A DNA stretch of 64,000 nt from Phallusia mammillata. Its lineage: Eukaryota; Chordata; Ascidiacea; Phlebobranchia; Ascidiidae. Made by a program: the position numbers and the translations under genes. Shown here in pieces: positions 46,669-58,700 of this stretch. The stretch spans positions 2,011 through 66,010 of the forward strand of contig QLIY01000844.1 of NCBI GenBank assembly GCA_003260075.1, given 5' to 3'. Under the pieces are notes generated by a model. It made no database searches. It was not told where the DNA came from and saw only the letters and a program-made list of their open reading frames with translations. Every line of letters begins with the position of its first letter. The first letter of the stretch is position 1.

Positions 46669-48657
46669 ACTGCTGAACACAATTGTGTCCAGGGCAGATG
46701 AGCAAATTATAGCTGAAAGTATTACAAAAGAATGATTTTGAAACAACACTTATAAAACCTGAATATTCATATTAATAACTCTTAATATTAATAATTTTAC
46801 AACTTATAAGTCCCACTCCCATCACTGCTTTACAATATTTCGCAAATACTAACTGAAAGACAATGAATGTTGCATTATGAATTGCAGTAGAACACAAAGG
46901 TTTGCAAAATAAAAAATTAATTGCACTAAGACAGTACTATAAAATCTCAAGATTTATCGGTAAAGTTTTTTTGCCATTGTAAAACTCTTTGGTAAGACCA
47001 ATTTGTATTTTCTTTATTAATTATAACGTAGTAGCACATTTGTTTGAATAGGACAATTTACACATATACGAAACTTGACAGTTTATATTTGAAAATAACA
47101 TTGTTACACACAACTACAATACAACTAGAAACAACAAAAATGCAGACCAAAATAAACGTACAAACTACAGACCAACGATGTTGCTATTGCACGCCAACTG
47201 TATAGTGTTTTTATAAAACGGATAATTTAACACGACCGCATAATGGGAACGTGGGCGACAACATTGTTCAACAATTAAAAAAATGCCATTGCCGCTGCAA
47301 ACGCAACGATAAGCAAAACAACTGAACAATCTGTGGCACTTCCCTCGTACTTTACGTTGTGTTACAAATTACAATCGAATCGTTTCCTGCAAAAACAATT
47401 ATCTATAGCGCCGCATCGTGACCGGTTTCTTGTAGTGGTTTGTGCTACCATAGATAACTTAAAGAGTTGTCCATCGTTGTATCACAGAATATTTGGTGCT
47501 ATTCAGGTAGTATGTATTTTCAATTTTACTTGAAAAATTTGCTTAAATTACAATGTACGGTCGTTCTTTTAAAACATTTGGTAAAACAAACATGTTAAAA
47601 CTGACGCTTCGAGTCGTTTTGCTTTTCCTCACAGACAAACCTACCCTATTTTTTGTACATGTTATCAGCTGTTAGGCGTCAGCTTTTAATACTGGTGTTG
47701 TATAAATCTGGTTGTAGTTCATGTGCAAAAAGATGCTTATTTATAGAAGTAGTAGCGCTTAGTAAAACAAGTTATGCTTCCATGCAACCTAAAATAATTT
47801 AAAGTTGACAAAAAAAACAGTAACCCCATTTCAGAAAGTCGGATTAATATAATTTCTCTATGTGATAACAATTGTAGCAGTGCAAAGGCAATAAAATTAT
47901 GATCAATCGTCAAATGCATATACAACGTTCTGAGAACGGCTTATGCAGACACTCGTTCAGGGTGGAAGAGTTATGCAGAAAAACAAACTTCCAATAAAGA
48001 AGCTGCTTAGTTTTTGCCGAACTGCAATTTCTAGTTTATTCGACTAAAATGCTTTTAAGCTTAAAAAATTGGTCAATTTTTTAGTGTGTTGGTTGGCTTA
48101 TTGCCCGGTAAAACCTTCAGTCTGTATATGTCACACAAAACAAACGTCATACTTATGTCATTTAAAACACATAGTTTGTTTGGTTTCTGTAACCCAGCCT
48201 GTATGGTAATTATTAAAACGAAACTACAGACCGGAAGCTTTTTCTGACAGTTCGTTTTTTAAGGTAATCGTGGGTGTCACGCTAGAGGTCCTTTGATGGC
48301 AATTGCGTCCAGTTTTCGTTATTGCCGAGGTTTTTAAGGAGCAGCAAATGTGTCAAATCCACTTTTGGAAAATTCCACCAAGCATCTCAATGCACGACTG
48401 TTGCGTCATTTAAGTTACTGACAGGATTACTTTGTGATTTCTTTGATGACTCACCACATAATGTGTCACCCTTTGAATGCGTGACAGGGCGTAATCTTGG
48501 GCATACGTAACTTCCTGCAGCTTTTGTATTTAGACTCTTAAATTACTGGAACACTCCGAATGAGACATATAGATGCACGAGACCAGGTTAGAGGAACAAT
48601 TAACTTACTGCAAGACGCACAAGACTGTTGTCAACGATTCCTAACACCCTTTTTAAC
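46669..48657. other. Spacer between divergent SNRK and protease genes
   Basis: Presumably contains both promoters. An acceptor-like tgttcag sits just upstream of the SNRK ATG (46673-46674). No further gene or element identified. Confidence 0.4.
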
Positions 48658-51600
48658 ATGAGAAGTTCATTTTTAACTTACGTTTGTGGTGCTTCAGTGT
48701 TATTTTTACTTTTTATCACTGTTGGTAAGTTATTTTTATCTGTTGTAAAGAAGAACTCTAGCTTTTAACAGTTTACCTGCATTACTAGGTGCTCAGGTAC
48801 TTTGCGGAACCAGGCCAGCACTTGAAAACGCCAGGTTTGCTCGAATTTTTAACGGAGAAACAGCGCAGTACGGAGAGGTGCCGTGGCAAGTAAATTTGTA
48901 TGAAAACGAGTAAGTGCCATGTACGTTAAATGTGTTACAATTTTCTTATGCATGTCGCAAGGCATTGTATGTGCATTTTTATTTAGAATAAGAAAGTGTG
49001 GAGCAACTATCGTTAACAGAAGATGGGCCCTGACCGCTGCTCACTGCGTTATTGCAAGGTACGAAGGTCATTTTTACGACATGTTAAATAAACTATACTA
49101 GGGGTAAAACTGCATTGAAATTTATGATACCACAGTTCTCAAGAATCACGACAATCAAGTTGACATTACCTATAATAGCCTAGTATAATTTTTTTTATAC
49201 TTTGAGTTTTGTAAAAACATTTCCAATTTAATTGTAATCGCAAAACAAACTTAGAAACTTTGTAACTTTGTAACGTACATTTTACATGCAAAGAATGCTA
49301 AGTATGCAAAAAGGCTTAAAATATTTCCTTTCGTGTGATACTATGTTGACAAACGTTTTGTTAAATGCTAAATAGTTTTTTCTCGCTGCTTAATTTTGTT
49401 CTACATTACGCAATACAGGATATTGATTCATTTCACGAACACTTCCTGTCAACAGTAAACGTTAACTCTTATACTTATAGTCTGTCCTTCAAATTAATTG
49501 TTTTTTAAACTAAACAATGTCTACTACTTTTGTGAATCGTGTTTAACAAGTCCTCAACAGAAACAAACAAATACCGAAAAAACTTTATAACAACTCTTTC
49601 AAACAGCACTGGTACATTTTGTCAGTTTGTATTTAGATTGTAGCCTTTTAAAGCGCCGTAATGTATCTTCGTACTAAAAAACAACTTCCACTTAGCCCCC
49701 GACCTCAAAACCAAAGCGAACCCTTGTTGTTTTACAGCGTCATAAATCCCAACGCACGCAAAGTTTATCGTCTCGTGGCGGGAGATCACTCGAACAGCAA
49801 GTCTGATACAAAGGAACAAGCACGCTACGCTGCTCGGGTGGTCATACATCCTGAATTTGGTTTGCAGACATTAAAAAACGATATCGCGATGCTCGGTAAG
49901 CAGTGAGCTGTAAAAGTGATCGAGTTCGACATCAGTCATTTAATATGTTTATTTTCCATGTCTTTAGAGGCTGATCGACCTTTCGAGTTAAATAACTACG
50001 TGGTACCGGCGTGTTTGCCCCATTTCGATGAAGATCCGTATCCCTACACTATGTGCACCATCTCTGGTACGTTGTTTGTGTCCCATTTCTAACGATTTAA
50101 GCACAACGGTCGCATTATAAACCATAATTTGTTATTGCGTTTTTTTTTAAAAAATACGCTTTTTCAGATATTTGTTGAAGTGGAGAAACCAAAAATGTTT
50201 AAAATCGTTTACATGCATATCCTGTGCATGAACATAAAACATCTGAAACAGTTGAAAAAGTGTACTATGTTGAAAATAAATGCAAACAAGGAAACTTCCA
50301 CTGGTAGTAATTCTGTGGGTCGTTTTCCAAGTAATCGTTTGCCTAAAATATCCAAAGACTAGTTTCACGACTTCCTGGTTAAATCGGGGTAATTCTTTTA
50401 CATCGAAAATCTAAACTTTATCTGACATGACATTTTTGCCCATAGCTACCTGAGGTGATTGGAGTTCACGATAGGCTAAAATAAGGCTTCGTCTGAAGTT
50501 TTGCTTGTTGCCTTTATTGTTATAGTTCTTGCAACGTTTTTCAGGTTGGGGATTTAGCGATCCCAGGACGAAACCAGATATTTTGCAGACGCTAAAGGTA
50601 CCGATTTTACTCCAAAATCAGTGCGAAGGCTTACATCACTCAGCCACGGAAATTTCTGCAGAATTTACATCCAAAATGCTTTGCGCCGGATATCTGGATG
50701 GCAGTAAAGACTCATGCCAGGTATGTTTACCTTCTCTCTTAAACACCTTTTCAACAAATATATACGTACATTAATACGAGAACAACTTCTCATATCTTCA
50801 TCATGTCGCTAAATTCCACAGTCATATGGGCAGGTTTTTTTTAAGGTTTGGTTTGGGTGACCGCTAAGTAGTTTTAAGAGACCGCAAGTGATTTATTTAA
50901 ATACCAAAAACTGTAGTTGTAGTTGCAAGTCCAAATTTTGGGAAACCGCTGGAGAAATTTGGGGGACCGTTTCTTTTTTGAAACTAAGTTATCTTGTAGC
51001 GAAAGTTTGCCAGTTGGAAACATATTAACCTGTGCACAAATTTCAAACGTAAGCTATTTTTGTTCCAGGGTGATAGTGGTGGGCCGCTTACGTGTCCACG
51101 TTTCGGCAAACTAGCTGATGCTGAAAGGGTTTTGTCAGGGATTGTTTCGTGGGGCAGAGGTTGTGGACAAAAAGGACATGCTGGAATTTATACGCGAATT
51201 GGACCTTATATGGCGTGGATTAATCAGACGCTCTGTAAGTCAAGACAAGGCTCGTACATGATTTAATCTTTTTTTAGATTTTCTTACAGGGAAAGTTTAA
51301 TTTTAGCGGTTCATGTCCTTATTTTACTGTGCTGTTGCTTTTTAAAACGAAACTTTTTTAAGCATACATAGACAATTGATTTGTTACGTCACAAAACAAA
51401 ACAATCGATGTTGGGTTTGTTGAAGCTGCATGTAGTGAATTCTGGAATTAAACTGGATTGCGTTTTACATAAAAATCAACCAACAACCTTTCTTGTTGTA
51501 TAGCGCTACCTGCTGTAGTAAACAACGATGCCTGCAAGTACAGTGGAGTAAAAATTGAAGACAAAGACCAAGGTATCATCACCAGTCCAGGCTTTGACGA

Positions 51601-52403
51601 AGGCGAATATCCTAACGACAGCAACTGTTTGTGGGAAATTGATGTAAGTAAAAACGTAGGAACGATTCTGAATTGATTGAAGTGTTGAAAACCACAAGCA
51701 AAACGTCAGCAGTCACTTAAAAAGGCGAAAATAGTTAAACGAATGTTAAATTTCAGTCCGAACATGACATTTTCGTCAGTGCTGCCAGGGAATTGGCTAA
51801 CACTATGCTGAATGACGCATAACAGCCGTTTAGCCAAATAAGAAGATCTGTGCTAAACTGCTTCTGTTTATTTCCGGGTTGACAGATGACACTTTTTTCG
51901 CCTAACAGTCTTTTACAATTTATATTTCTTTAGCTGTCTTACGTTACGGGCCCAACGTCAAAAGCAGTGATCCAGTTTGAGGCATTTGACTTGGAGCCAT
52001 CTCCCACGAAAGACGACTGCAAATATGATTACACACAAGTTTACTCTGGGGAAGGTTTTATAAACCTCATCGGTAAGTTAGTTTTTCATTTGTACTAGTT
52101 TTACACAAAACTGCCCATAACACAAGTTTCATCGCATTAAACTTTGTGACAGTTTTCAAATTATCTGTTTTTAATTATCTTACATGTATGTGTGTGCAAA
52201 TTTAAAAGAAAAAGAAATTTTATCTTTGCTCGAGGACGTTTTAAACAACATTGTTTTATCCAGGTACTTACTGCGGCAACAATCTTCCTGCGGCTCTAAC
52301 TGTTGCACGTCAAGGTGGAGAAAAACTGGTTATTAAAGTTGTTTTCCGTTCGGACAACACAGTGGCTAAGCAAGGTTTTGTAATGAAGTACAACACTATT
52401 TAG
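48658..52403 (+). CDS. Secreted trypsin-like serine protease with C-terminal CUB domain
   Basis: Ten exons: 48658-48724, 48789-48909, 48987-49058, 49738-49895, 49968-50066, 50545-50720, 51069-51234, 51504-51643, 51934-52072 and 52264-52403; 425 aa. A signal peptide (ASVLFLLFITVGA) leads to a short propeptide with Cys28, and activation is expected at FAR41/IFNG. The S1 catalytic triad is His82 (LTAAHC), Asp135 (KNDIAML) and Ser234 (GDSGGP). Asp228, six residues before the Ser, predicts cleavage after Arg/Lys. SWGRGCGQKGHAGIYT completes the specificity pocket. A CUB domain (Cys297 to the end: SPGFDEGEYPND, CLWEI, DYTQVYSG, YCG) follows. The order resembles ovochymase and other chordate protease-CUB proteins. 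No orthologue is claimed. Confidence 0.9.
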
Positions 52404-52657
52404 TGGTAACTTTCGCTAATGGGTTAAGCACATGAAGCATTAGCGAACAACAAACTATAATTAAGTTATTACAAATTTTGTTTCTTCAAACCTTCCAAAA
52501 GTGTTTCTTAGGTTATGCTTACACTGTATATGGTATGTAGGTAGCACTTAAGCGTTTAATTAGCATTTTTATATTTGTTACGGAAATTTATACGCTAAAG
52601 CCATGTCGATATTTGTATTTATTAATATTGTTGTGTGTTTTGTTTTTGTTCTTTTCA

Positions 52658-52663
52658 ATAAAC
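52658..52663 (+). terminator. Polyadenylation signal of the protease gene
   Basis: aataaa 255 bases after the stop codon, followed by a T-rich stretch. Confidence 0.5.
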
Positions 52664-52747
52664 AAGTATGCAAAGCAATATTTAATTTTTGAACTCAAAT
52701 GTTTTCAAGAGATATGCAGTGACGATAGTAACGATACCCTCGAGAAC

Positions 52748-52890
52748 AGGGGTCACTAAACTTTTTTCACACTGGGCCGAATAATTTTTAGAATGATGTA
52801 TACGGGGGCGGCACTGCTTACAAGCCTTTAACGCAGTTTGTCTAAAACTGAAACCCGCGAAGTGATTTCGACAGAACTACAAACAGCTTA
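52748..52890. mobile_element. hAT-like fragment
   Basis: caggggtcactaaacttttt then cacactgggccga resembles the left ends of other elements here. No partner end found. Confidence 0.35.
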
Positions 52891-53192
52891 TGTTTTTTCT
52901 AACAAGAACTACCAAGAGCCGATATGGTGCAATAATGCCCCTTGATTCCATCACAAGTAAAAATAAAATTAAGATTGTTCACGCACAATGAAAATTTGCC
53001 CCTGTCTGTTATGTAACAAACCGCCTTTTACGTAATTTTACATAACTATATTCCCCGACCACAGTTGTCATTAGAAGACACTCCACTGAAATGCATACTA
53101 AACCAGACACCACACACATTTTGCTTCCACTTAATGGAAGTTTAGATTTTTTTTTTAGATTTTATTCAAATCAAAGGGTGCACAGGACAAGG

Positions 53193-53294
<102 letters not shown>

Positions 53295-54289
53295 CGGCTT
53301 CTAGCAAACATTATTCTATCACAATCACAGCACTGTCGCACATCCCACAGACAACGCAGACGGGGAACAGTTTCCAATCCTAATTGTCCCTACTGTAAGG
53401 ACATGGTGAACTGTTCTACGACCAAATACAAGGAGCTAAATCGATGCAAATAATGACAAAATGTATTATTTAGCATAAAATAAACATAAAAATGAGACTT
53501 CACTGATCATGCAGCAACGTGTTCACGAAAAGCTAATTACTCGAATTACCACTAGAGAGCGTGGCATTCCACTTTAAAGTCTGCTTCGTTTTTGCCTAAT
53601 CGGTGCCATAGCCATATCACGTAAATTTAATGGATGTCCTGTTTATTATCTCATATTTCCACTTTGGCCGGTTGTGCTACATTTTAGAAACGTTGGTATG
53701 TATAGCTTGATCTGCCAAAGCTGTCGTGGAATATAAATTTATTGTGTTTTAACCGAATTTAAACACAAGTTAACATATTTAGCTTTTATTTAGCGTCCAA
53801 GAGGAATTCTATATTATCTATCAAAGGTTTGTTTAAAACTCTTGTTGTTGTTGTGTTTGCCTGGCCGTAAATGAGGCACAAAATTTATCTTTGCTTATGA
53901 ACAAAACAAGTAAGCAATTAAAATGTGACTTATATGAAAATGTGATATTTTTTTAAAATTGAATAACAAACACGTATGTTTTTCGGTTTTTCGACATGCA
54001 AAGTGAAGCTTATTATTACGTCACTTAGATTTTATTCTCTCGGTAAAGAGAAAATCCCCACACAAGTGTTGATTATTGGATCTTCCCTTGCAGACAGGCT
54101 GGCTTTTGTGTCTGGTTTATCACCTGATGTGAAAGGCAAACGAAGGTCCGCGAATTTTCTTATGCACTGTATTACAGTATTCAGTCAGTTCAGTTTCCTA
54201 TCTGACCTGGAACTTTTTTGGCTTTCGCTCTCGGAAACTAAGGCCTGGGTATTTTCGTGTGTGGGGTCATTGTTAGTTTGGTCTTTGGT

Positions 54290-54650
54290 TCATGCTTCAT
54301 GTATTTGGGACTTGCGAGGAGTGCCGATTTCCGAGTTAGCTTTAAACAGTTGAGATAAGTTGCTTAAAGGGGGGGGGGTCATGGCTTCATGCTTCATGTA
54401 TTTGGGACTTGCGAGGTGTGCCGATTTCCGAGTTAGCTTTAAACAGTTGAGATAAGTTGCTTAAATCCTCGGTGCAAGCTGATGATGTCATGCCAGTATG
54501 TATGGTTGATTTCCATACCTATATATACAGCTTAAATCTTCCAAGCAGATTTATTGCCTACACTGCTTATAGGGGGGGGGGGTTTCCATACATATATATA
54601 CACTATACAGCTTAAATCTTCCAAGCAGATTTATTGCCTACACTGCTTAT
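54290..54650. repeat. Two direct duplications at G runs
   Basis: catgcttcatgtatttggga through gataagttgcttaa is repeated across 54369-54378. tttccatac...cactgcttat is repeated across 54572-54582, with a small indel (cactatacag against tacag). Confidence 0.65.
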
Positions 54651-55035
54651 AAGCAGTTAAGCACTAAACTATGGTTTAGTAGAATATGTTAAGTCAGAAT
54701 AAAGTATAAAAAATACAGTATACTAACCTGTTATTATTTCAAATTGTGTGCAGTATGAAATTTATCATATAGTTGCCTGATTTACTGCCAAAATAATATG
54801 TTTAAAAAAGTTTTGTTCTTTAGCTTAAAACAAGTGCTTTATGTTTCTTAAGGGTTTTTTTTAACCTGAAAAGTAAGGTTTTTTTCTCCTAAAGAGTTGT
54901 TGTAGTTTCAAACAGCGTAAACATTGGTTTGAATCAATTTATAAATGTTTGGTATGCCAAACCTAAGCAAGTTACAAGTGCAAGCATACAAACTGTTTTT
55001 TAACAACGATTAGTTTGACAACAATGCCTATATAC

Positions 55036-55392
55036 CAGTGGTTCTTAAGCCTGGTTCAATCAAACCCCAGGGGTTCGCCAACGCCAAAACAGGAGTTTGA
55101 CGAAGGTCCTTTTCAGTACAAATGTGCACCAAACATTTTTCAACACCTGGCCTTTCGTTATTATGTACTGTTGCCGAATATATTGTGATTAATTTGATTC
55201 AGTACTTAATTAGTTTGATTATAAATCTTTAATTTAAGTAACTGCTCTGTTTGGTTTATCATCGTGACTCTGTATGCAAAATATTTTCAGATTGCTGGTT
55301 TTGTATAAGTAGATAGAATTTCACATTACTAATTGGGGTTCAATGGAAGTGAGAAAAAGGTTCGGCGTTAATAAAAAGGTTAAGAACCTCTG
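55036..55392. mobile_element. hAT-like MITE, 357 bp
   Basis: Starts cagtggttcttaagcc and ends ggttaagaacctctg. No matching 8-bp flanks (ctatatac, ttttttag), so the duplication has decayed or the border is wrong. Confidence 0.6.
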
Positions 55393-55730
55393 TTTTTTAG
55401 TTTTCTAAATTTTGCCCCTACTGTTATGTAGTGGCTCAAAAAACATTAGCAGCTTTACAAACTCTAACTGCAATTTATTTTTTGGTGACATTTTGATTTC
55501 AACATAATGTAATGTCGTTGACATGGGTGAACTCATTGTGTCAAAATTACAATAAATTGGTTTAGATGTTATACTTGTAAACCGCAAGTGTTATTTACTT
55601 ATTTCAACAAGGAATTAGTTTGTAGGCCCAACTAAAATTGACATTTTTGGGTTTCAGAAAATTTACTATATTGTTGTTAGTTTTTATTTTTGTGTTACGG
55701 GTGATAAAAACACTTAAAAAAGAGAGAAGA

Positions 55731-58700
55731 ATGATGAGTGGTTTTCTGTTTTTGTGTATTGTGCTGCTACATGTTTGCACTGCTTCTCCTGTGCAGGTAT
55801 TTTTTGTGTTACATTGTGCATATAGCTGCCCTTTTTTACTGTTCAAACATTACTGTTAAAACTAGATTTATTGCACCAAAACCAAATTGCTTGACTTGCC
55901 CAAAACACCTGACTTCATTGGTCAAAGTCCAAAGTAGTGTTTGTGCCATAGGCTTTAATTTTATTTACCAGAGAGTCACTGGTGTTTGCTAATCAGGAAA
56001 TATTAAAGCAAATCCTATTTCATGGAACTTAGCACTTATATGTTAAGATGTAAAGTGGGTTAAAGTCTAAGTGCTAACACTTCACATGTGTTTGTGGTTC
56101 TAACTGCATTGTTAGTAGTTTTACAACTCAAATAGATGTTGTCATTTATTGATCAAAAATCTTAGCTACAGTAATTATGCAAGAAACACATTTAAGTATA
56201 ACAATACACATGAAAATGCATAAATAAACCTCCCCGGGCCCAAGTTTTCTTTTCTACCAGATTGTAGTCTGCTTATATATTAAATATTTATTAGTAATTT
56301 ATAAGCAATACCACCTGGTGTAAAAAGTATCACTCATGATACAGCTGACACTTAAATTGTACAATTTGATGTGCTTACAAACATAAGCTAAAGTTGTTAG
56401 TGTATAATTAGTAATCGTTACTGCATTGTTTAGCATGATGCAGCCATTGCTATGCAATGTGGGAAAAACACACAACATAGAGATGTTGTGACAGGTCAGT
56501 GGTTGACTGACCCAAGTGGAAATGCAGATTGTATGTCTTCAGCCTCTGATATGCTGGCGTACTGTAAAAAGGTATGCTTTTATCATTTTAAACATGTAAA
56601 CTAAAATCCCATTAAGAAATATAACCCTGTGTTGAGTATGGTAACATGAACATGTGTATATCATAGATCTACCCAACCTTGGACATCACTAATGTGTTGA
56701 AAGAAACTGAAAAGGTTGGGATTATGAACTGGTGTTCAATAGGGAAGAAAGGCCCAACTTGCAAAGGACATCCCCATGCAGTGGTTCCTGTCAAATGCAT
56801 AAGTAAGTTTTTTGTACTTTTAATACATATTTTATGTGGGATACAAATCTCATGTATGCAATAGTTTACACTTTGAATGGCAAGTCAATATCATAATGAC
56901 TTCTATCAAAGATATTTTTGTATTTTTTTTACCTTACTGCAAAAGTGCAAAGCTTAAAAATTAAATTTGTTTTATATTTTTAGTTGGCTCATTCCAAAGC
57001 CCTGCTCTGCAAGTTAATGAGGATTGCCAGTTTTTGCATGTCCATAATGTATCTCAATGTGAATCTTACGATTATTGGGCGACTGTGGCAAATGGAAAAT
57101 GCCAAGAACTTGTGAGTCACTTAATCCATTCTTACATTGTATATTAGCCACTGTTGTTACAGCATAATGCCTTGGTGTCATGTTTCCAGGCCTTTGACAT
57201 GTTAACATGGATTATGTCAAATTGGTATTGCCTCGCCCTTACATAGCAACCAGAGAGCTGGACATAAAGTGTATGATTTTGAGAGGCCATCATTTCCCTT
57301 TTCCTGCTCAAGTGCACTCTCTCAGACATGTTGTGTCAAAATATTGTTCAAATGATTCCCCCTTCCTGTCTATTATAGTTCTTATAAAAACACCTTTTGT
57401 TGGAAACACAGGCAATTCAGAAACGACTCAAATGTGTTTTAAACTTTATGCTTTTTCAGTGATTATCGCAAGAACAACAGTTCGAAACAGTGTGTTGTTG
57501 TATTTTTCCTTGTGTGTTTTGTTTTGTAAAATATGCTAAATCAATCATGTGTTACTTGCAGTCGATGAGTCTTCAACCAGACTTTAGTCCCCTAAAACCA
57601 TGTGTGGATATTCCTGATGCTTGGCATGGTGTTGAATTTGTCTGTTGTCCTTCACACAAGTCAAAACCTGACATAGTCGAAGTTGACCCTTTGCCGGTAG
57701 AAACAGGTTTGTTTAAAACCATGTTAAATTAGGCTTGGTTTTAACTACCTTTTAACTTCTGTGCATGATTTATTTTTTGTGTAGACAACAATCCAGCATG
57801 CTCCATGCCGAAAGATATTGGCCCATGCAGGGCATCATTTGATGCTTTCTACTTTGATACCGAATCTGGCCAATGTCAGCATTTCATTTATGGTGGTTGT
57901 GGTGGTAATGCTAACAACTTCAAGAGTGCAGTGGAGTGTGCAAATGCCTGTGCCCCATCAACAATTGGTAATTTAAATGCCACTCATGGTATTATACATT
58001 ATTTTCTTGTACTAAGTAACCACCTGTGCAAACTTTACAGTTGTTGATCCAGTTGCAAAATTACCAGTCTTTCCAGGTCTTGGCCCTGTGTTGATTGGTG
58101 AGCAAGAGGAGAAAGGTATGAAACCAACATTTGGTGAAGAAGTCAAAACTGTTTATTTTTTCAGCTGTTTGCTCTTGGCCTAAATGTTGGATTATTTAAG
58201 GTTTAATTTTACAATTGGTGGAATGAATATTGGTGCATTACAATAATTTTGTTTGTTTGTACTGCCCAAGTTATAAACATAGTTGATACATTGAAGACAC
58301 GTTTGGTTTTCTTTTACTGTCCAAATATATATGTGTTTCACACATACATTTCTTTGTAGCTCTAAACATATCTTATATTGGCTTTTTTCTCACATTTTGT
58401 AGAACCAGTTGACATTGATTCAAGGTGTTTTGAGCCAAAGCTTGTGGGCATGTGCAAAGCCTTCTTTAGAAGGTGGTATTATGATGTTGCAACTGGCCAA
58501 TGTTCACAATTTGTGTATGGAGGTTGTGGGGCAAACAGAAATAACTTTGTGACGGAAGCAAATTGTCAAAGTGCATGTCAGCCATCTGCTACAAGTATGA
58601 ATACAACTGTGTGTAAAGAATGATGTGTGAGAACACTACATTAAATATTTTCTTTATCATATAGCTACTCAATCACCACCAACAACAACAACAACCACAG

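Noticed and set aside
53976-54353. 125-codon frame
   Set aside because: No family resemblance, and its 3' half lies in a duplicated junction segment.
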